A DNA stretch of 64,000 nucleotides, taken from the NCBI RefSeq assembly GCF_030817835.1, contig NZ_JAUSZR010000001.1:744001-808000 (forward strand), in the 5' to 3' direction. The notes below the pieces were generated by a model. It did not search any database. It was not told the origin of the DNA and saw only the letters and a list, made by a program, of their open reading frames with translations. This DNA is from Pseudarthrobacter sp. W1I19 (lineage in GTDB: Bacteria; Actinomycetota; Actinomycetes; Actinomycetales; Micrococcaceae). The translations under genes were made by a program, and so were the position numbers. Shown here piece after piece: positions 23,955 to 32,249 of the stretch; positions within the stretch are counted from its first letter, which is position 1; each line of letters begins with the position of its first letter.

Positions 23955-25295
23955 ATGAGCCAAACGCCCCCTTCCGGCCCCACCCGCTCTACCATCTTCG
24001 GGCGCGGCAGCTATGCCGAGGCCCTGCGGATCGGGGAAATCCTTCGCAAGGAAACCGTGGGCGGAGCCCTGCTTGTCGCCGCCGCGGTGATCGCCCTGGT
24101 GTGGGCCAACTCGCCGGCATCGGACAGCTACTTCGCCCTCCGGGGTTTCAAGATTGGTTATGAGCCCTGGCATCTTGAGCTCAGCCTGGGTGCGTGGGCG
24201 GCGGACGGGCTGCTCGCCATCTTCTTTTTCCTGGTGGGCCTCGAGCTCAAACGGGAGTTCGTGGCGGGGGACCTGCGCCAGCTCAACAAGTCCATTGTTC
24301 CCGTAGCTGCCGCTTTCGGAGGTGTGGTGGCACCGGCAGCCATGTACGCCCTTATCAACCTGGCAAGCCCGGAAACATTGCGCGGCTGGGCCATCCCCAC
24401 CGCCACGGACATCGCCTTCGCGGTGGCAGTCCTGGCCATCATCGGCTCGCACCTGCCGAGTGCCCTGCGGATTTTCCTTTTGACCCTGGCCGTGGTGGAT
24501 GACCTGATCGCCATCTCCATCATCGCGTTCTTCTACTCCAGCGACCTGCATATGATGCCGCTGCTCCTGGCCCTCATTCCGCTGGCCATCTATGCGTTCC
24601 TGGCACAGAAGTACCGCAACTTCTTCGGCCGTCACACCGCGGCGGCATGGCTGATCCTGCTGCCGTTCGGCCTGGTGACGTGGGCGCTCGTCCACGCCTC
24701 GGGCATCCACGCCACGGTGGCCGGCGTCCTGCTGGGCTTCGCCGTTCCGGTGATCCGTTCACAGGCTGCCGGCGGGCCGGAAGCCGGGCCGGGACTGGCG
24801 GAGATCTTCGAGCACCGGTTCCGGCCCATCTCGGCGGGCATCGCGGTTCCCATCTTCGCGTTCTTCTCCGCTGGGGTGGCCGTGGGCGGCTGGCAAGGGC
24901 TTGGCTCTGCCCTGGCCGATCCGGTGGCCCTGGGCATCATCGTGGCCCTGGTGCTGGGCAAGCCGATCGGCATCATGGGCACCACCTGGCTCCTGACCAA
25001 AACCAGCAGGGCCCGGCTGGACGATTCCTTCACATGGATCGACGTCTTCGGAGTGGCTCTCCTCGCCGGCATCGGGTTTACCGTGTCCCTGCTGGTGGCC
25101 GAGCTCAGCTTCGGGCAGGGGAGCCTGCACGATGACCACGCCAAGGTTGGGATCCTCACCGCGTCCCTGCTGGCGGCGCTGCTGGCCACCGCCGTGCTGC
25201 GGACCCGGAACCGCCAATACCGCGCAGCCGAAGAAGCCGAAAAGCTGGACGCGGACCATGACGGCATCCCGGACGTGTACCAGGAGCGCCCCTGA
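23955..25295 (+). CDS. nhaA: Na+/H+ antiporter NhaA
   Basis: Exchanges external protons for internal sodium in the membrane. The 446-residue protein has about 11-12 transmembrane segments, with the ion-site residues Asp152 in PTATDIAFA and Asp182/Asp183 in AVVDDLIAI, matching E. coli Asp133 and Asp163/164. The C-terminal tail is longer than usual and ends [17 protein letters not shown], a thrombospondin-3/EF-hand-like calcium loop that is odd for NhaA. ATG at 23955. Followed directly by a palindromic terminator-like repeat. Confidence 0.95.
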   Translation: MSQTPPSGPTRSTIFGRGSYAEALRIGEILRKETVGGALLVAAAVIALVWANSPASDSYFALRGFKIGYEPWHLELSLGAWAADGLLAIFFFLVGLELKREFVAGDLRQLNKSIVPVAAAFGGVVAPAAMYALINLASPETLRGWAIPTATDIAFAVAVLAIIGSHLPSALRIFLLTLAVVDDLIAISIIAFFYSSDLHMMPLLLALIPLAIYAFLAQKYRNFFGRHTAAAWLILLPFGLVTWALVHASGIHATVAGVLLGFAVPVIRSQAAGGPEAGPGLAEIFEHRFRPISAGIAVPIFAFFSAGVAVGGWQGLGSALADPVALGIIVALVLGKPIGIMGTTWLLTKTSRARLDDSFTWIDVFGVALLAGIGFTVSLLVAELSFGQGSLHDDHAKVGILTASLLAALLATAVLRTRNRQYRAAEEAEKLDADHDGIPDVYQERP

Positions 25296-25297
25296 CC

Positions 25298-25362
25298 GCA
25301 ACGCGGGGTCACTAACGGCCCGTCGCAGAGGCCCGGAAGGGCGCTAAGTGACCCCGCGTTGC
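25298..25362. repeat. REP-like palindrome, family E, doubling as a terminator
   Basis: Perfect 16-bp arms GCAACGCGGGGTCACT (25298-25313) and AGTGACCCCGCGTTGC (25347-25362) begin 3 bases after the nhaA stop, between nhaA and the convergent GlsB gene. Related blocks are near 11580 and 13506. Confidence 0.75.
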
Positions 25363-25377
25363 CTCTGCCGTGAAGCG

Positions 25378-25638
25378 TCAGCGGCGCACTGAGCGGCGCC
25401 CGGCGATAGCCTCAGCCGTGCCCACCAGGAGCACCGAGGCGATGACGGCCACGATGAAGCCCAGGAAGTTCAGCTCAAAAATGTCCCCAGTGCCCAGCAG
25501 GGAGGCCACCACTCCGCCGATGACCGAGCCTACGAGGCCAAGCAGCAAGGTGGCGAGCAGGCCCAGGTTCTGCTTGCCCGGCTTGATGAGGCGGGCCAGC
25601 GCGCCGATAATCAGGCCGGCAACAATAAATCCAATCAC
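25378..25638 (-). CDS. GlsB/YeaQ/YmgE family stress membrane protein
   Basis: An 86-residue transglycosylase-associated-type protein with three hydrophobic helices rich in Gly (IGFIVAGLIIGALARLIKPG, LLLGLVGSVIGGVVASLLG, FIVAVIASVLLVG) and a short basic tail. The family is stress-induced; its biochemical role is undefined. Start GTG 25638 follows GAAGGAGAACACC; the upstream in-frame ATG at 25665 lacks support. Confidence 0.87.
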   Translation of the reverse strand: MIGFIVAGLIIGALARLIKPGKQNLGLLATLLLGLVGSVIGGVVASLLGTGDIFELNFLGFIVAVIASVLLVGTAEAIAGRRSVRR

Positions 25639-25732
25639 GGTGTTCTCCTTCGGTTCTGCGGGCATGTGACGCCCGTACTGCCGCGGTGGTTCCGCATTGG
25701 CATCATTCTATGCACCGCCAGCACGGCGTTCC

Positions 25733-26521
25733 CTACTCCTCCAGCAAAGACCGGATGCTGTCCCGGGCCGCGTCCGAACCCCTGCCGCTGACTGCGCCCA
25801 CCACCACTGCCGCCGCCTCCCGGAGCTTCGTCTTCCTCGCTCCGGAGGCGCGCGTGAGCTCATAGATCGCATCGTCGTGGCTGCAGCTGTTCTGTGCCAT
25901 GATGACGCCCACTGCCATGTCAATGGTCGCCCGGGATTTCATGGCAGCGGCAAGATCATTGCTGGTGTCCCGCAGGCTGCCGAGCTTCAGCGCCAGCCGC
26001 AGTGACTTTGCCGCGTTGGCCACGAAGTTCCGGGCGGTGTCGATGTCAAGAGGCGAGAGGCCGGCCGGCTTTTCGGCGTAAAGGTTCACCACGGCCTCGG
26101 CCTCGCCGGCAAGTTCCAGCGGGATGGCCAGGATAAAGCGGATGCCCCGCTCCCGTGCCGTGCCAAGGTAGTCGGGCCACCGGCTCTCCCGGCTGATGTC
26201 CTGGACCAGCACAATCTCGTGGCGCCGTAATGCAGTAAGGCAAGGCCCGTCGTCGAACGCGTTTTGAAGTTCATCCAACGCCCGGGCATGATCATCGCTG
26301 CTCGCCACGACGGCCGGTTTCCGGTGCCGTACCACCGTCACCCCGCAGTGGAGCCGAACCGATGGCGTGGACAGGGTGGACGCAGTGAGGACTGCGAGTT
26401 CTTCAAGGAACGCGCTGACGTCCACACTGTTGAGGACCAGCTCCTGCAGCTGGCGGTCCTCCCTGCTGATCCACGGCTCTCCGCTGTCCCCCCAATTGCC
26501 CTGGGACTCTCCCTCGCTCAA
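25733..26521 (-). CDS. GAF-ANTAR domain regulator
   Basis: A 262-residue cytoplasmic protein: GAF domain at about 35-175 (LDELQNAFDDGPCLTALRRH, WPDYLGTARERGIRFILAIP) and ANTAR domain at about 185-245 (RATIDMAVGVIMAQNSCSHD). It is predicted to bind RNA and act in antitermination, with the GAF domain sensing an unknown signal. The start is a TTG at 26521 with GAAGGAGGCCGGGG before it. Similar in architecture to the protein at 55020-55763. Confidence 0.87.
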   Translation of the reverse strand: MSEGESQGNWGDSGEPWISREDRQLQELVLNSVDVSAFLEELAVLTASTLSTPSVRLHCGVTVVRHRKPAVVASSDDHARALDELQNAFDDGPCLTALRRHEIVLVQDISRESRWPDYLGTARERGIRFILAIPLELAGEAEAVVNLYAEKPAGLSPLDIDTARNFVANAAKSLRLALKLGSLRDTSNDLAAAMKSRATIDMAVGVIMAQNSCSHDDAIYELTRASGARKTKLREAAAVVVGAVSGRGSDAARDSIRSLLEE

Positions 26522-26593
26522 CCCCGGCCTCCTTCACCAAAAGTTCTTCTGGTTCCAGAGGTTACTGTCCCGGGGCCGCCGGGGGAAAGTAGC

Positions 26594-26818
26594 TCAGGCA
26601 GTGGCCAGCGGCTTAGCCGGTGCCTCCACATGCCGGATCTCCAGAGCCTCGGGATCCAGCAACTTGCGTGTGCCCGTCCGGGCGTCGAGGATCCAGAACA
26701 GTTCCAGCGCAGGGACGACGTCGGTGACGCGCCCCCGGTGGAACAGCTTGCCGTTGTGCCACGCCTCGATCTGGTCTCCGATGCGAAGCTGGGCCGTGCT
26801 TACTCCTTGTGCCTCCAT
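26594..26818 (-). CDS. small conserved-looking hypothetical protein
   Basis: A 74-residue protein with a likely SH3-like beta core (LRIGDQIEAWHNGKLFHRG, then RVTDVVPALELFWILDARTG), reminiscent of small RNA/peptide-binding barrels, but I do not recognise a named family. CAGGAGGCACCG precedes the ATG. The 129 bases upstream hold a TGAAATGTTTCA palindrome at 26876-26887 that may be part of its promoter. Confidence 0.6.
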   Translation of the reverse strand: MEAQGVSTAQLRIGDQIEAWHNGKLFHRGRVTDVVPALELFWILDARTGTRKLLDPEALEIRHVEAPAKPLATA

Positions 26819-26875
26819 GATGCGGTGCCTCCTGCTGTTGTATCCCCGTAGTCACAGCTTGCCCGGCCGAGATTG

Positions 26876-26887
26876 CTGAAATGTTTC
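26876..26887. promoter_or_regulatory. short palindrome upstream of the 74-residue protein
   Basis: TGAAATGTTTCA is a near-perfect 12-base palindrome in an AT-rich stretch 58 bp upstream of the ATG at 26818. It is a candidate operator only; no regulator is recognised. Confidence 0.3.
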
Positions 26888-26947
26888 AACACGGTGTTTT
26901 TTCTGTGACCAGTGAGAGGAGTACGACGGCGGGCTGCCGCGGCAGGG

Positions 26948-27718
26948 TCAGGACGCCGCCTCACGCCGGGCTGCAGCAACCGCCTCCTCGATCCCGCCGG
27001 TCCAGGGCTCACCGTGGCCGGGCAGGACCAGGGAAGCGCCCGTCTCCGCCAGCTGGCTGAGGGTGGCCAGGTTCTGGCGGCTGTCCATGGTGGCGGCGCC
27101 GGCCACAATGCGCGGACCGGTCCGGCCGGAATAGGGGTCCAGCGTCACGAGGGCATCCCCGCTGAACAGCACGTCCCGGTCCCGCAGGTAGAGCCCGCAG
27201 TGCCCCGCAGTGTGGCCGGGGGAGAACACCACCTCGGGCCGGCATGGCACCGGCAGGGTACCGGACTGGGCGGGGAAGAGGGTCAAATCATCCACGCCCT
27301 TCACCCGCAGCGCGCCCGCCTTGGTCATGCTGGCAAGAACCGGAAGGCCTCCCGGATGGGCCAGTGCAAACACAAAACGGGACTTCTCATGCTGGTACCG
27401 GTACGGGTGGCGGGCGATGAACGAGTCGCCGCCATGGACCCAGACCGGCACCTTGAACTCCGAATGCAGCCGGTGCGCCAGGCCCAGGTGGTCGAAGTGC
27501 GCGTGCGTGAGGACCACGGCCCTGATGTCGCGGATGCCGTGCCCTAGCCCCCGAACCGCCTCCGCCAGGGATTTCCACACGGCTGGCAGCCCGGAGTCCA
27601 CCAGGGTCAAGCCTTCCGGGCTTTCCACCAGGTAGAAGTTCACGAAAGCCTCGGAGACGCGGTGCACGCCCTCCGCCACGGTGGCGAACGCCGCCCGGCC
27701 GGCAGCGGCCTGCGTCAT
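26948..27718 (-). CDS. metallo-beta-lactamase-fold hydrolase
   Basis: A 256-residue MBL-fold enzyme with the metal motif THAHFDHLG near 70, SPGHTAGHCGLYL near 166 (third His), a FSGDAL Asp near 186 and LPGHGEPW near 233. This is the glyoxalase II-like layout; the substrate is unknown. The ATG at 27718 overlaps the stop of the preceding gene (ATGA), giving translational coupling. It ends the unit dehydrogenase - unknown protein - MBL protein. Confidence 0.88.
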   Translation of the reverse strand: MTQAAAGRAAFATVAEGVHRVSEAFVNFYLVESPEGLTLVDSGLPAVWKSLAEAVRGLGHGIRDIRAVVLTHAHFDHLGLAHRLHSEFKVPVWVHGGDSFIARHPYRYQHEKSRFVFALAHPGGLPVLASMTKAGALRVKGVDDLTLFPAQSGTLPVPCRPEVVFSPGHTAGHCGLYLRDRDVLFSGDALVTLDPYSGRTGPRIVAGAATMDSRQNLATLSQLAETGASLVLPGHGEPWTGGIEEAVAAARREAAS

Positions 27719-28308
27719 CGCCGCGCTCCCGCAGCCCGCCGCAGCCCCCTGACAGCAGCAACGGCGCCCAGCCCGGCCAGCACCCACGGCCCGCCCACGA
27801 TCAGGGGATCCATCCACTGGTGGTTGACGTCGGCGCGCTTTTGCCCGAACCGGGAGCGGACGCCGTGGCCGGAAAACTCGCTGAGCACGCCGGTTTCGGT
27901 GACGGGATTGTCCGGCCGCAGCGTGGCGAACGAACCCAGGTGGTGTTCCCACGCGTCCACCCGGTCCGCCGCGATGAGCAGCAGCCAGTGCGCGGCGCGG
28001 CCCTCGCTGAACCTGGCGTAGGCGTACTTCCGGATGGCCCCCGACAGCCCGGCAGGAGGAGTGCTGGTCCCAAAAACCGGAGTCAGGAACGCGTGCTCGA
28101 TTGACCGCTCCCGGGGCCATTCCTCGGGCTGGCGCTCGGGGAAGTCCCAGTGTGCGCCGGTCTGGATGCCGGGCTGTTCCCGGGGGAACGAGGGGCGGTC
28201 TGCCGGGTCGAGGTCCACCCCCCATCCCGGAATCCGGTCCCGTAACTGCTCCGCGGACTCCTTCAGGGCAGGCTTGCCGGCGGTGTAAGGCGTAGGTATT
28301 TCAGCCAT
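27715..28308 (-). CDS. unknown protein with C-terminal membrane segment
   Basis: A 197-residue protein. The N-terminal 170 residues are hydrophilic (AEIPTPYTAGKPALKESAEQ) with several Trp and aromatic motifs, and one hydrophobic helix near 172-188 (VGGPWVLAGLGAVAAV) precedes an Arg-rich tail. I do not recognise the family. Its position between an alcohol dehydrogenase and an MBL hydrolase, with tight spacing on both sides, suggests it works with them, perhaps holding them at the membrane. Confidence 0.65.
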   Translation of the reverse strand: MAEIPTPYTAGKPALKESAEQLRDRIPGWGVDLDPADRPSFPREQPGIQTGAHWDFPERQPEEWPRERSIEHAFLTPVFGTSTPPAGLSGAIRKYAYARFSEGRAAHWLLLIAADRVDAWEHHLGSFATLRPDNPVTETGVLSEFSGHGVRSRFGQKRADVNHQWMDPLIVGGPWVLAGLGAVAAVRGLRRAAGARR

Positions 28309-28321
28309 GATGCTTTTCCCT

Positions 28322-29470
28322 TCAGGCAGCCGTCGAAACGATGAGCGGTTTGATGCAGTCGTCAAGCTTCGCGGAGAAGATGTGGTATCCCTCGGAGATG
28401 TGTTCCAGCGGGATGCGATGGGTGACGATGTCGCTGGGCTTCAGGTACCCGTTCCGGACGTGTTCGAACAACCTTGGCCACTGCCGCTTCACCGGGCACT
28501 GGTTCATCCGCAACGTCAGGCCCTTGTTCACTGCGTCGCCGAACTTCACCGCGCTAAAGATTGGGCCGTAGGCTCCCACCACGGACACGGTGCCGCCCTT
28601 GCGCACGGAGTCGATGGCCCAGTTCAGGGCGATGGGGGAGCCGCCCTGCAGCTTGAGCTTGGTGCCTGTCACGTGCTGGAGGAAGTTGCCGTCCGCCTCG
28701 GCCCCCACCGCGTCAATGACGACGTCGGCGCCCAGGTAGTCGGTGGCCTTCTTCAGGTGCACCACAATGTCGTCGTATTCCACGAAGTTGTACGTCTCGG
28801 CGTGCGCGAAGGAGCGCGCCTTCTCGAGCCGGTACTCCAGGTGGTCGATCACGATCACCCGGCCGGCGCCCATCAGCCAGGCAGACTTCGCCGCGAACAG
28901 GCCCACCGGCCCGGCGCCGAAGACCACCACGGTGTCGCCCTCAACAATGTCTCCCAGCTGGGCCCCGAAGTAGCCGGTGGGCAGGGCGTCGGTGAGCAGG
29001 ACTGCGTCCTCTTCGTCCATCCAGTCCGGAATTTTGGCGGGCCCCACATCGGCGAACGGCACGCGCACAAACTCAGCCTGGCCGCCGTCGTACCCTCCGC
29101 AGGTGTGGGAGTAGCCGTAGATGCCGCCCACCGCCGTCGCGTTCGGGTTCACGTTGTGGCAGTTCGAGTACAGACCGCGGGAGCAGAAGTAGCAGGAGCC
29201 GCAATACACGTTGAAGGGGACCATCACCCTGTCCCCGACGGCCAGGTTCTGGACCGAGGGGCCAACCTCGTGCACCACGCCCACGAACTCGTGCCCGAAC
29301 GTCATCCCCACGCGGGTGTCCGGCATCATGCCGTGGTAGAGGTGCAGGTCGGAGCCGCAGATGGCCCCGGTAGTGACGCGGACGACCGCATCATTGGGGT
29401 GTTCGATCCTGGGAATGTCTTTTTCTTCGACCCGGACTTTGTACGGGCCGCGGTAAACCATTGCTCGCAT
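28322..29470 (-). CDS. zinc-dependent alcohol dehydrogenase (formaldehyde-dehydrogenase-like)
   Basis: A 382-residue MDR-family dehydrogenase. The catalytic zinc ligands lie in CGSDLHLYHG and GHEFVGVV, and the structural-zinc lobe is CGSCYFCSRGLYSNC. The NAD(P) motif is VVVFGAGPVGLFAAKSA. An extra segment around 120-140 (NPNATAVGGIYGYS) matches the glutathione-independent formaldehyde dehydrogenase/threonine-dehydrogenase-like subgroup. The substrate is uncertain. ATG 29470 follows AAGGTGGCGCTC. First gene of a three-gene unit. Confidence 0.88.
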   Translation of the reverse strand: MRAMVYRGPYKVRVEEKDIPRIEHPNDAVVRVTTGAICGSDLHLYHGMMPDTRVGMTFGHEFVGVVHEVGPSVQNLAVGDRVMVPFNVYCGSCYFCSRGLYSNCHNVNPNATAVGGIYGYSHTCGGYDGGQAEFVRVPFADVGPAKIPDWMDEEDAVLLTDALPTGYFGAQLGDIVEGDTVVVFGAGPVGLFAAKSAWLMGAGRVIVIDHLEYRLEKARSFAHAETYNFVEYDDIVVHLKKATDYLGADVVIDAVGAEADGNFLQHVTGTKLKLQGGSPIALNWAIDSVRKGGTVSVVGAYGPIFSAVKFGDAVNKGLTLRMNQCPVKRQWPRLFEHVRNGYLKPSDIVTHRIPLEHISEGYHIFSAKLDDCIKPLIVSTAA

Positions 29471-29679
29471 GAGCGCCACCTTAGATGTCGTGGCTCGCAG
29501 TGCGGTTCCCTCGCCTGCAGGAACCACCCCGCTGCTGGAGGCGCACCGCTTGCCCTACGTTTCCACCTGCTGCCGGAGTTGGTCAAGAGTTCTGCGAACT
29601 CCCGGCTTCAGTGTGCTTAGGGCGGCCGACGGCGGGTAGGGGACAAGGTGAAAGGCACGCCGGTAGAGGGGGTGGAGGA

Positions 29680-30189
29680 GTGTCAGCCAAGCCGTCCGCG
29701 AAAACGCCCGCCTTCCTCTTCGGCATGGGGATGGGCGGGTTTGTGGACGGCATCATCCTGCACCAGCTGCTGCAGTGGCACCACATGCTCAGCCACACTG
29801 GAGGAGGCAACCCCAACACCGTGGCAGGCCTGGAACTGAACACCCTGGCCGACGGCCTGTTCCACGGCGCCATGTGGGTCCTGGTGGCGGCCGCCGCCGT
29901 CCTCGCAGTCCGGGCCCGCCGGCAGCAACGGCTGTCCGCGAGCTGGCGGTTCCACGGCGGACTGGTGCTGTACGGCTGGGGTGTTTTCAACATCGTCGAG
30001 GGACTGGTCAACCACCAGCTGTTGCAGATCCACCATGTGCGCGATGACCTGGGCGGCCCGCTGGCCTGGGATCTGGGTTTCCTGGGGTTCAGTGTGGTTC
30101 TGGCCGTGGCCGGGTGGCTGCTGTTTCGGGGTGGTCCGCGTCTGGCCATATCGCCGCCGCTGGGTCAAGATAGTAAGCATGCTGATTAA
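29680..30189 (+). CDS. DUF2243 membrane protein
   Basis: A 169-residue integral membrane protein with about four transmembrane helices. Both halves share a G-x-F-N/D-G-x-x-x-HQLLQ-HH pattern (GFVDGIILHQLLQWHHM and GVFNIVEGLVNHQLLQIHHV), an internal duplication typical of DUF2243. The conserved His residues suggest metal or haem binding, unproven. Start GTG 29680 with GAGGGGG a few bases upstream. The 3' end contains the palindrome that precedes the manganese catalase. Confidence 0.82.
   Translation: MSAKPSAKTPAFLFGMGMGGFVDGIILHQLLQWHHMLSHTGGGNPNTVAGLELNTLADGLFHGAMWVLVAAAAVLAVRARRQQRLSASWRFHGGLVLYGWGVFNIVEGLVNHQLLQIHHVRDDLGGPLAWDLGFLGFSVVLAVAGWLLFRGGPRLAISPPLGQDSKHAD
30172..30187. promoter_or_regulatory. 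AGTAA-N6 palindrome upstream of manganese catalase (shared motif copy b)
   Basis: AGTAAGCATGCTGATT lies 83 bp before the catalase ATG, overlapping the end of the DUF2243 gene. The left half and GCATGC centre match copies at 7315 and 35821; the right half is degenerate. Confidence 0.45.
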
Positions 30190-30269
30190 ATCGGCAGCAG
30201 GAGGCAGGAGTTTCGGCCTGCACGGAACTGCAAACAGTCACGGCGTCCACCGACAAGAAGGGCATCCCC

Positions 30270-31220
30270 ATGTATCTGCATACTGAACTTCTCATCAACG
30301 AAATTGCTGCCGATGAACCTGATCCGGCAGCGGCAAATGCCTTGCAGGAAGGTTTGGGCGGCCAGTTTGGTGAGATGCGCACCATGATGCAGTACCTGTT
30401 CCAGAGCATAAACTTCCGCGGCGACCCGTCCTCAAAGCCCTACAAGGACCTTCTTCAAGGTGTGGGGACGGAGGAGATCAGCCATGTTGAACTTATCGGT
30501 ACCACCATTGCCCAGCTTTTGGACGGATCACCGCGGTATCAGGGGAAGAAGACGGATCCTGTGGACGAGCCCGGGGCCAAAGGTGCCACCCCGCTCAAGA
30601 TCGCGCTGGACACCAGCAACATCCACCACTATCTGGTGGGTGCCCAAGGCGCTCTGCCCGTGGATGCCGCGGGCAACCCGTGGCTTGGTTCTTACGTCTA
30701 CAACAGCGGGAACCTGGTCCTTGACCTGCTCTATAACCTGATGCTGGAATCCACGGGCCGGCTGCAGAAATGCCGCATCTACGAGATGACGGAAAACAAG
30801 ACGGCCCGCTCCACGATTGCCTACCTGATTGTCCGGGACCAGGCGCATGAGAATGCCTTTGCCAAGGCGCTCGAAAGCCTCGGAGTCAACTGGGGCAAGG
30901 TTCTGCCCATCCCCAAAACCAACGCCGAGCAGTTCCCTGAGGTCAAGAAGCTGCTCGACCTGGGGCTGCAAAGTGTCCAGTACACGTTCAGCGCCGACAA
31001 CCTCAGCCAGGCAGGAAAACTGTATAGGGGAGCATCGCCGTCGAATGATGGCACCGAGCTCAGCACTGAGGTCATGCCCAAGGGCGTCCCCGCAACAATG
31101 TCCCCCGAGCGCAAAGAGGAGTTCGCCCCGGGACTTGATCCGGAGTTGCTCGCACTCATCCAGGCCACGGCAGAGATAGAGCTCAAGGAAGCAGACAACC
31201 CTAAAGAGGCAAAGGCTTAG
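30270..31220 (+). CDS. manganese catalase
   Basis: A non-haem dimanganese catalase of 316 residues that splits hydrogen peroxide. The four-helix bundle carries the Mn ligands: Glu in the EMRTMMQYLFQ helix (about 36), EEISHVELI (Glu/His near 67-71), LMLESTGRLQKCRIYEM and RDQAHENAFAKAL (His near 193). The C-terminal extension is Glu/Lys-rich. The codon use looks slightly less GC-biased than the neighbours, so transfer is possible. A hairpin follows at 31281-31322. Confidence 0.93.
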   Translation: MYLHTELLINEIAADEPDPAAANALQEGLGGQFGEMRTMMQYLFQSINFRGDPSSKPYKDLLQGVGTEEISHVELIGTTIAQLLDGSPRYQGKKTDPVDEPGAKGATPLKIALDTSNIHHYLVGAQGALPVDAAGNPWLGSYVYNSGNLVLDLLYNLMLESTGRLQKCRIYEMTENKTARSTIAYLIVRDQAHENAFAKALESLGVNWGKVLPIPKTNAEQFPEVKKLLDLGLQSVQYTFSADNLSQAGKLYRGASPSNDGTELSTEVMPKGVPATMSPERKEEFAPGLDPELLALIQATAEIELKEADNPKEAKA

Positions 31221-31280
31221 AAACAGACCGGCGGCTGTTCAGCAGCGGGCAGCCGTCCCCCGAGCGCTCGCCGACGCGCT

Positions 31281-31322
31281 GAAACGCGGGCGCACCCGAA
31301 ATTCCGGGAGCGCCGGCGTTTC
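31281..31322. terminator. bidirectional terminator between catalase and SDR gene
   Basis: GAAACGCGGGCGC pairs with GCGCCGGCGTTTC with one mismatch around a 16-base loop, 60 bases after the catalase stop and before the convergent SDR gene end. Confidence 0.6.
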
Positions 31323-31345
31323 GCGGGCAACGGTAGGCGGGCCCC

Positions 31346-32104
31346 TCAGAGGCTGGTGTAGCCGCCGTCCACGAGGTAGTAGCCACCGGTGGAGAACGAT
31401 GCCTCGTCCGAGAGCAGGAAGGCCACCATGTGGGCCACCTCCTCGGCCGTGCCCAACCGGCCCAGCGGGTGCTTGGCGGCCAGGCCGTTGCGGGCCTCTT
31501 CGTCGAGGTTGTTCTCGAGAAGCGGCGTGGCAATGTAGCCGGGACCTACGCTGTTGATGCGCAGGCCCTGGGCACCGTACTCGGCCGCCGCGTTTTTGGT
31601 CAGTCCTACAACCCCGTGCTTGGCGGCTGTGTAGGCGCCACTGAACGGTGCTGCCACCGCGCCGTGGATGGACGCCATGTTGACGATTGCGCTTTGCCGG
31701 GCGCCGGCCTCGAGCATGGCGGGAATCTGGTAGCGCATGCCGTAGAGGACACCGCTGAGGTTGATGCTGATGACTTTGTCCCACTCGTCCAGGTCGAAGT
31801 CTCCGGCGGGGGCGGGCTTGCCGCCGATGCCGGCGTTATTCACGGCGTAGTTGAGCTTGCCGTAGGTGTCCACCGCGAACCGGACGGCCTTTTCGTTGTC
31901 TTCCTTGCTGCCGGTGTTGGCCTGGAACGCGACCGCGGAGCCGCCGGCGTTGCCGATCTCGCCGGCAACACGCTGCGCCGCCTCCAGGTTCAGGTCCACC
32001 ACAACCACTTTGGCGCCCTTGGCAGCCAACTCCTTGGAGGTGGCCTCACCGATCCCCGAGCCGCCGCCTGTGACCAGGGCTACCTTATCCGTGAACTGTG
32101 CCAT
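31346..32104 (-). CDS. short-chain dehydrogenase/reductase
   Basis: A 252-residue classical SDR. TGGGSGIG is the cofactor loop (about 13-20), with VVVDLN following, so NAD(H) preference is likely. NNAG, the catalytic Ser in VNMASIHG and YTAAKHG (Tyr-x3-Lys) complete the site. The substrate is unknown. ATG 32104 is preferred over ATG 32110 because GAGGG sits 6 bases before it. Single gene. Confidence 0.88.
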   Translation of the reverse strand: MAQFTDKVALVTGGGSGIGEATSKELAAKGAKVVVVDLNLEAAQRVAGEIGNAGGSAVAFQANTGSKEDNEKAVRFAVDTYGKLNYAVNNAGIGGKPAPAGDFDLDEWDKVISINLSGVLYGMRYQIPAMLEAGARQSAIVNMASIHGAVAAPFSGAYTAAKHGVVGLTKNAAAEYGAQGLRINSVGPGYIATPLLENNLDEEARNGLAAKHPLGRLGTAEEVAHMVAFLLSDEASFSTGGYYLVDGGYTSL

Positions 32105-32249
32105 ACTCATCCCTCAATCCAGAGCCAGGCGGTACCGTCCGGCTCGCTGGTAGTTGCTGTGTGTTTGGTTTCTAAGCGCCGGGGTATTGGGGCACGCAGG
32201 CCCCGCCGGCTGTCTCGGGGAGAGCGGCCGGCAGGGGGGTGGTTGCTTC

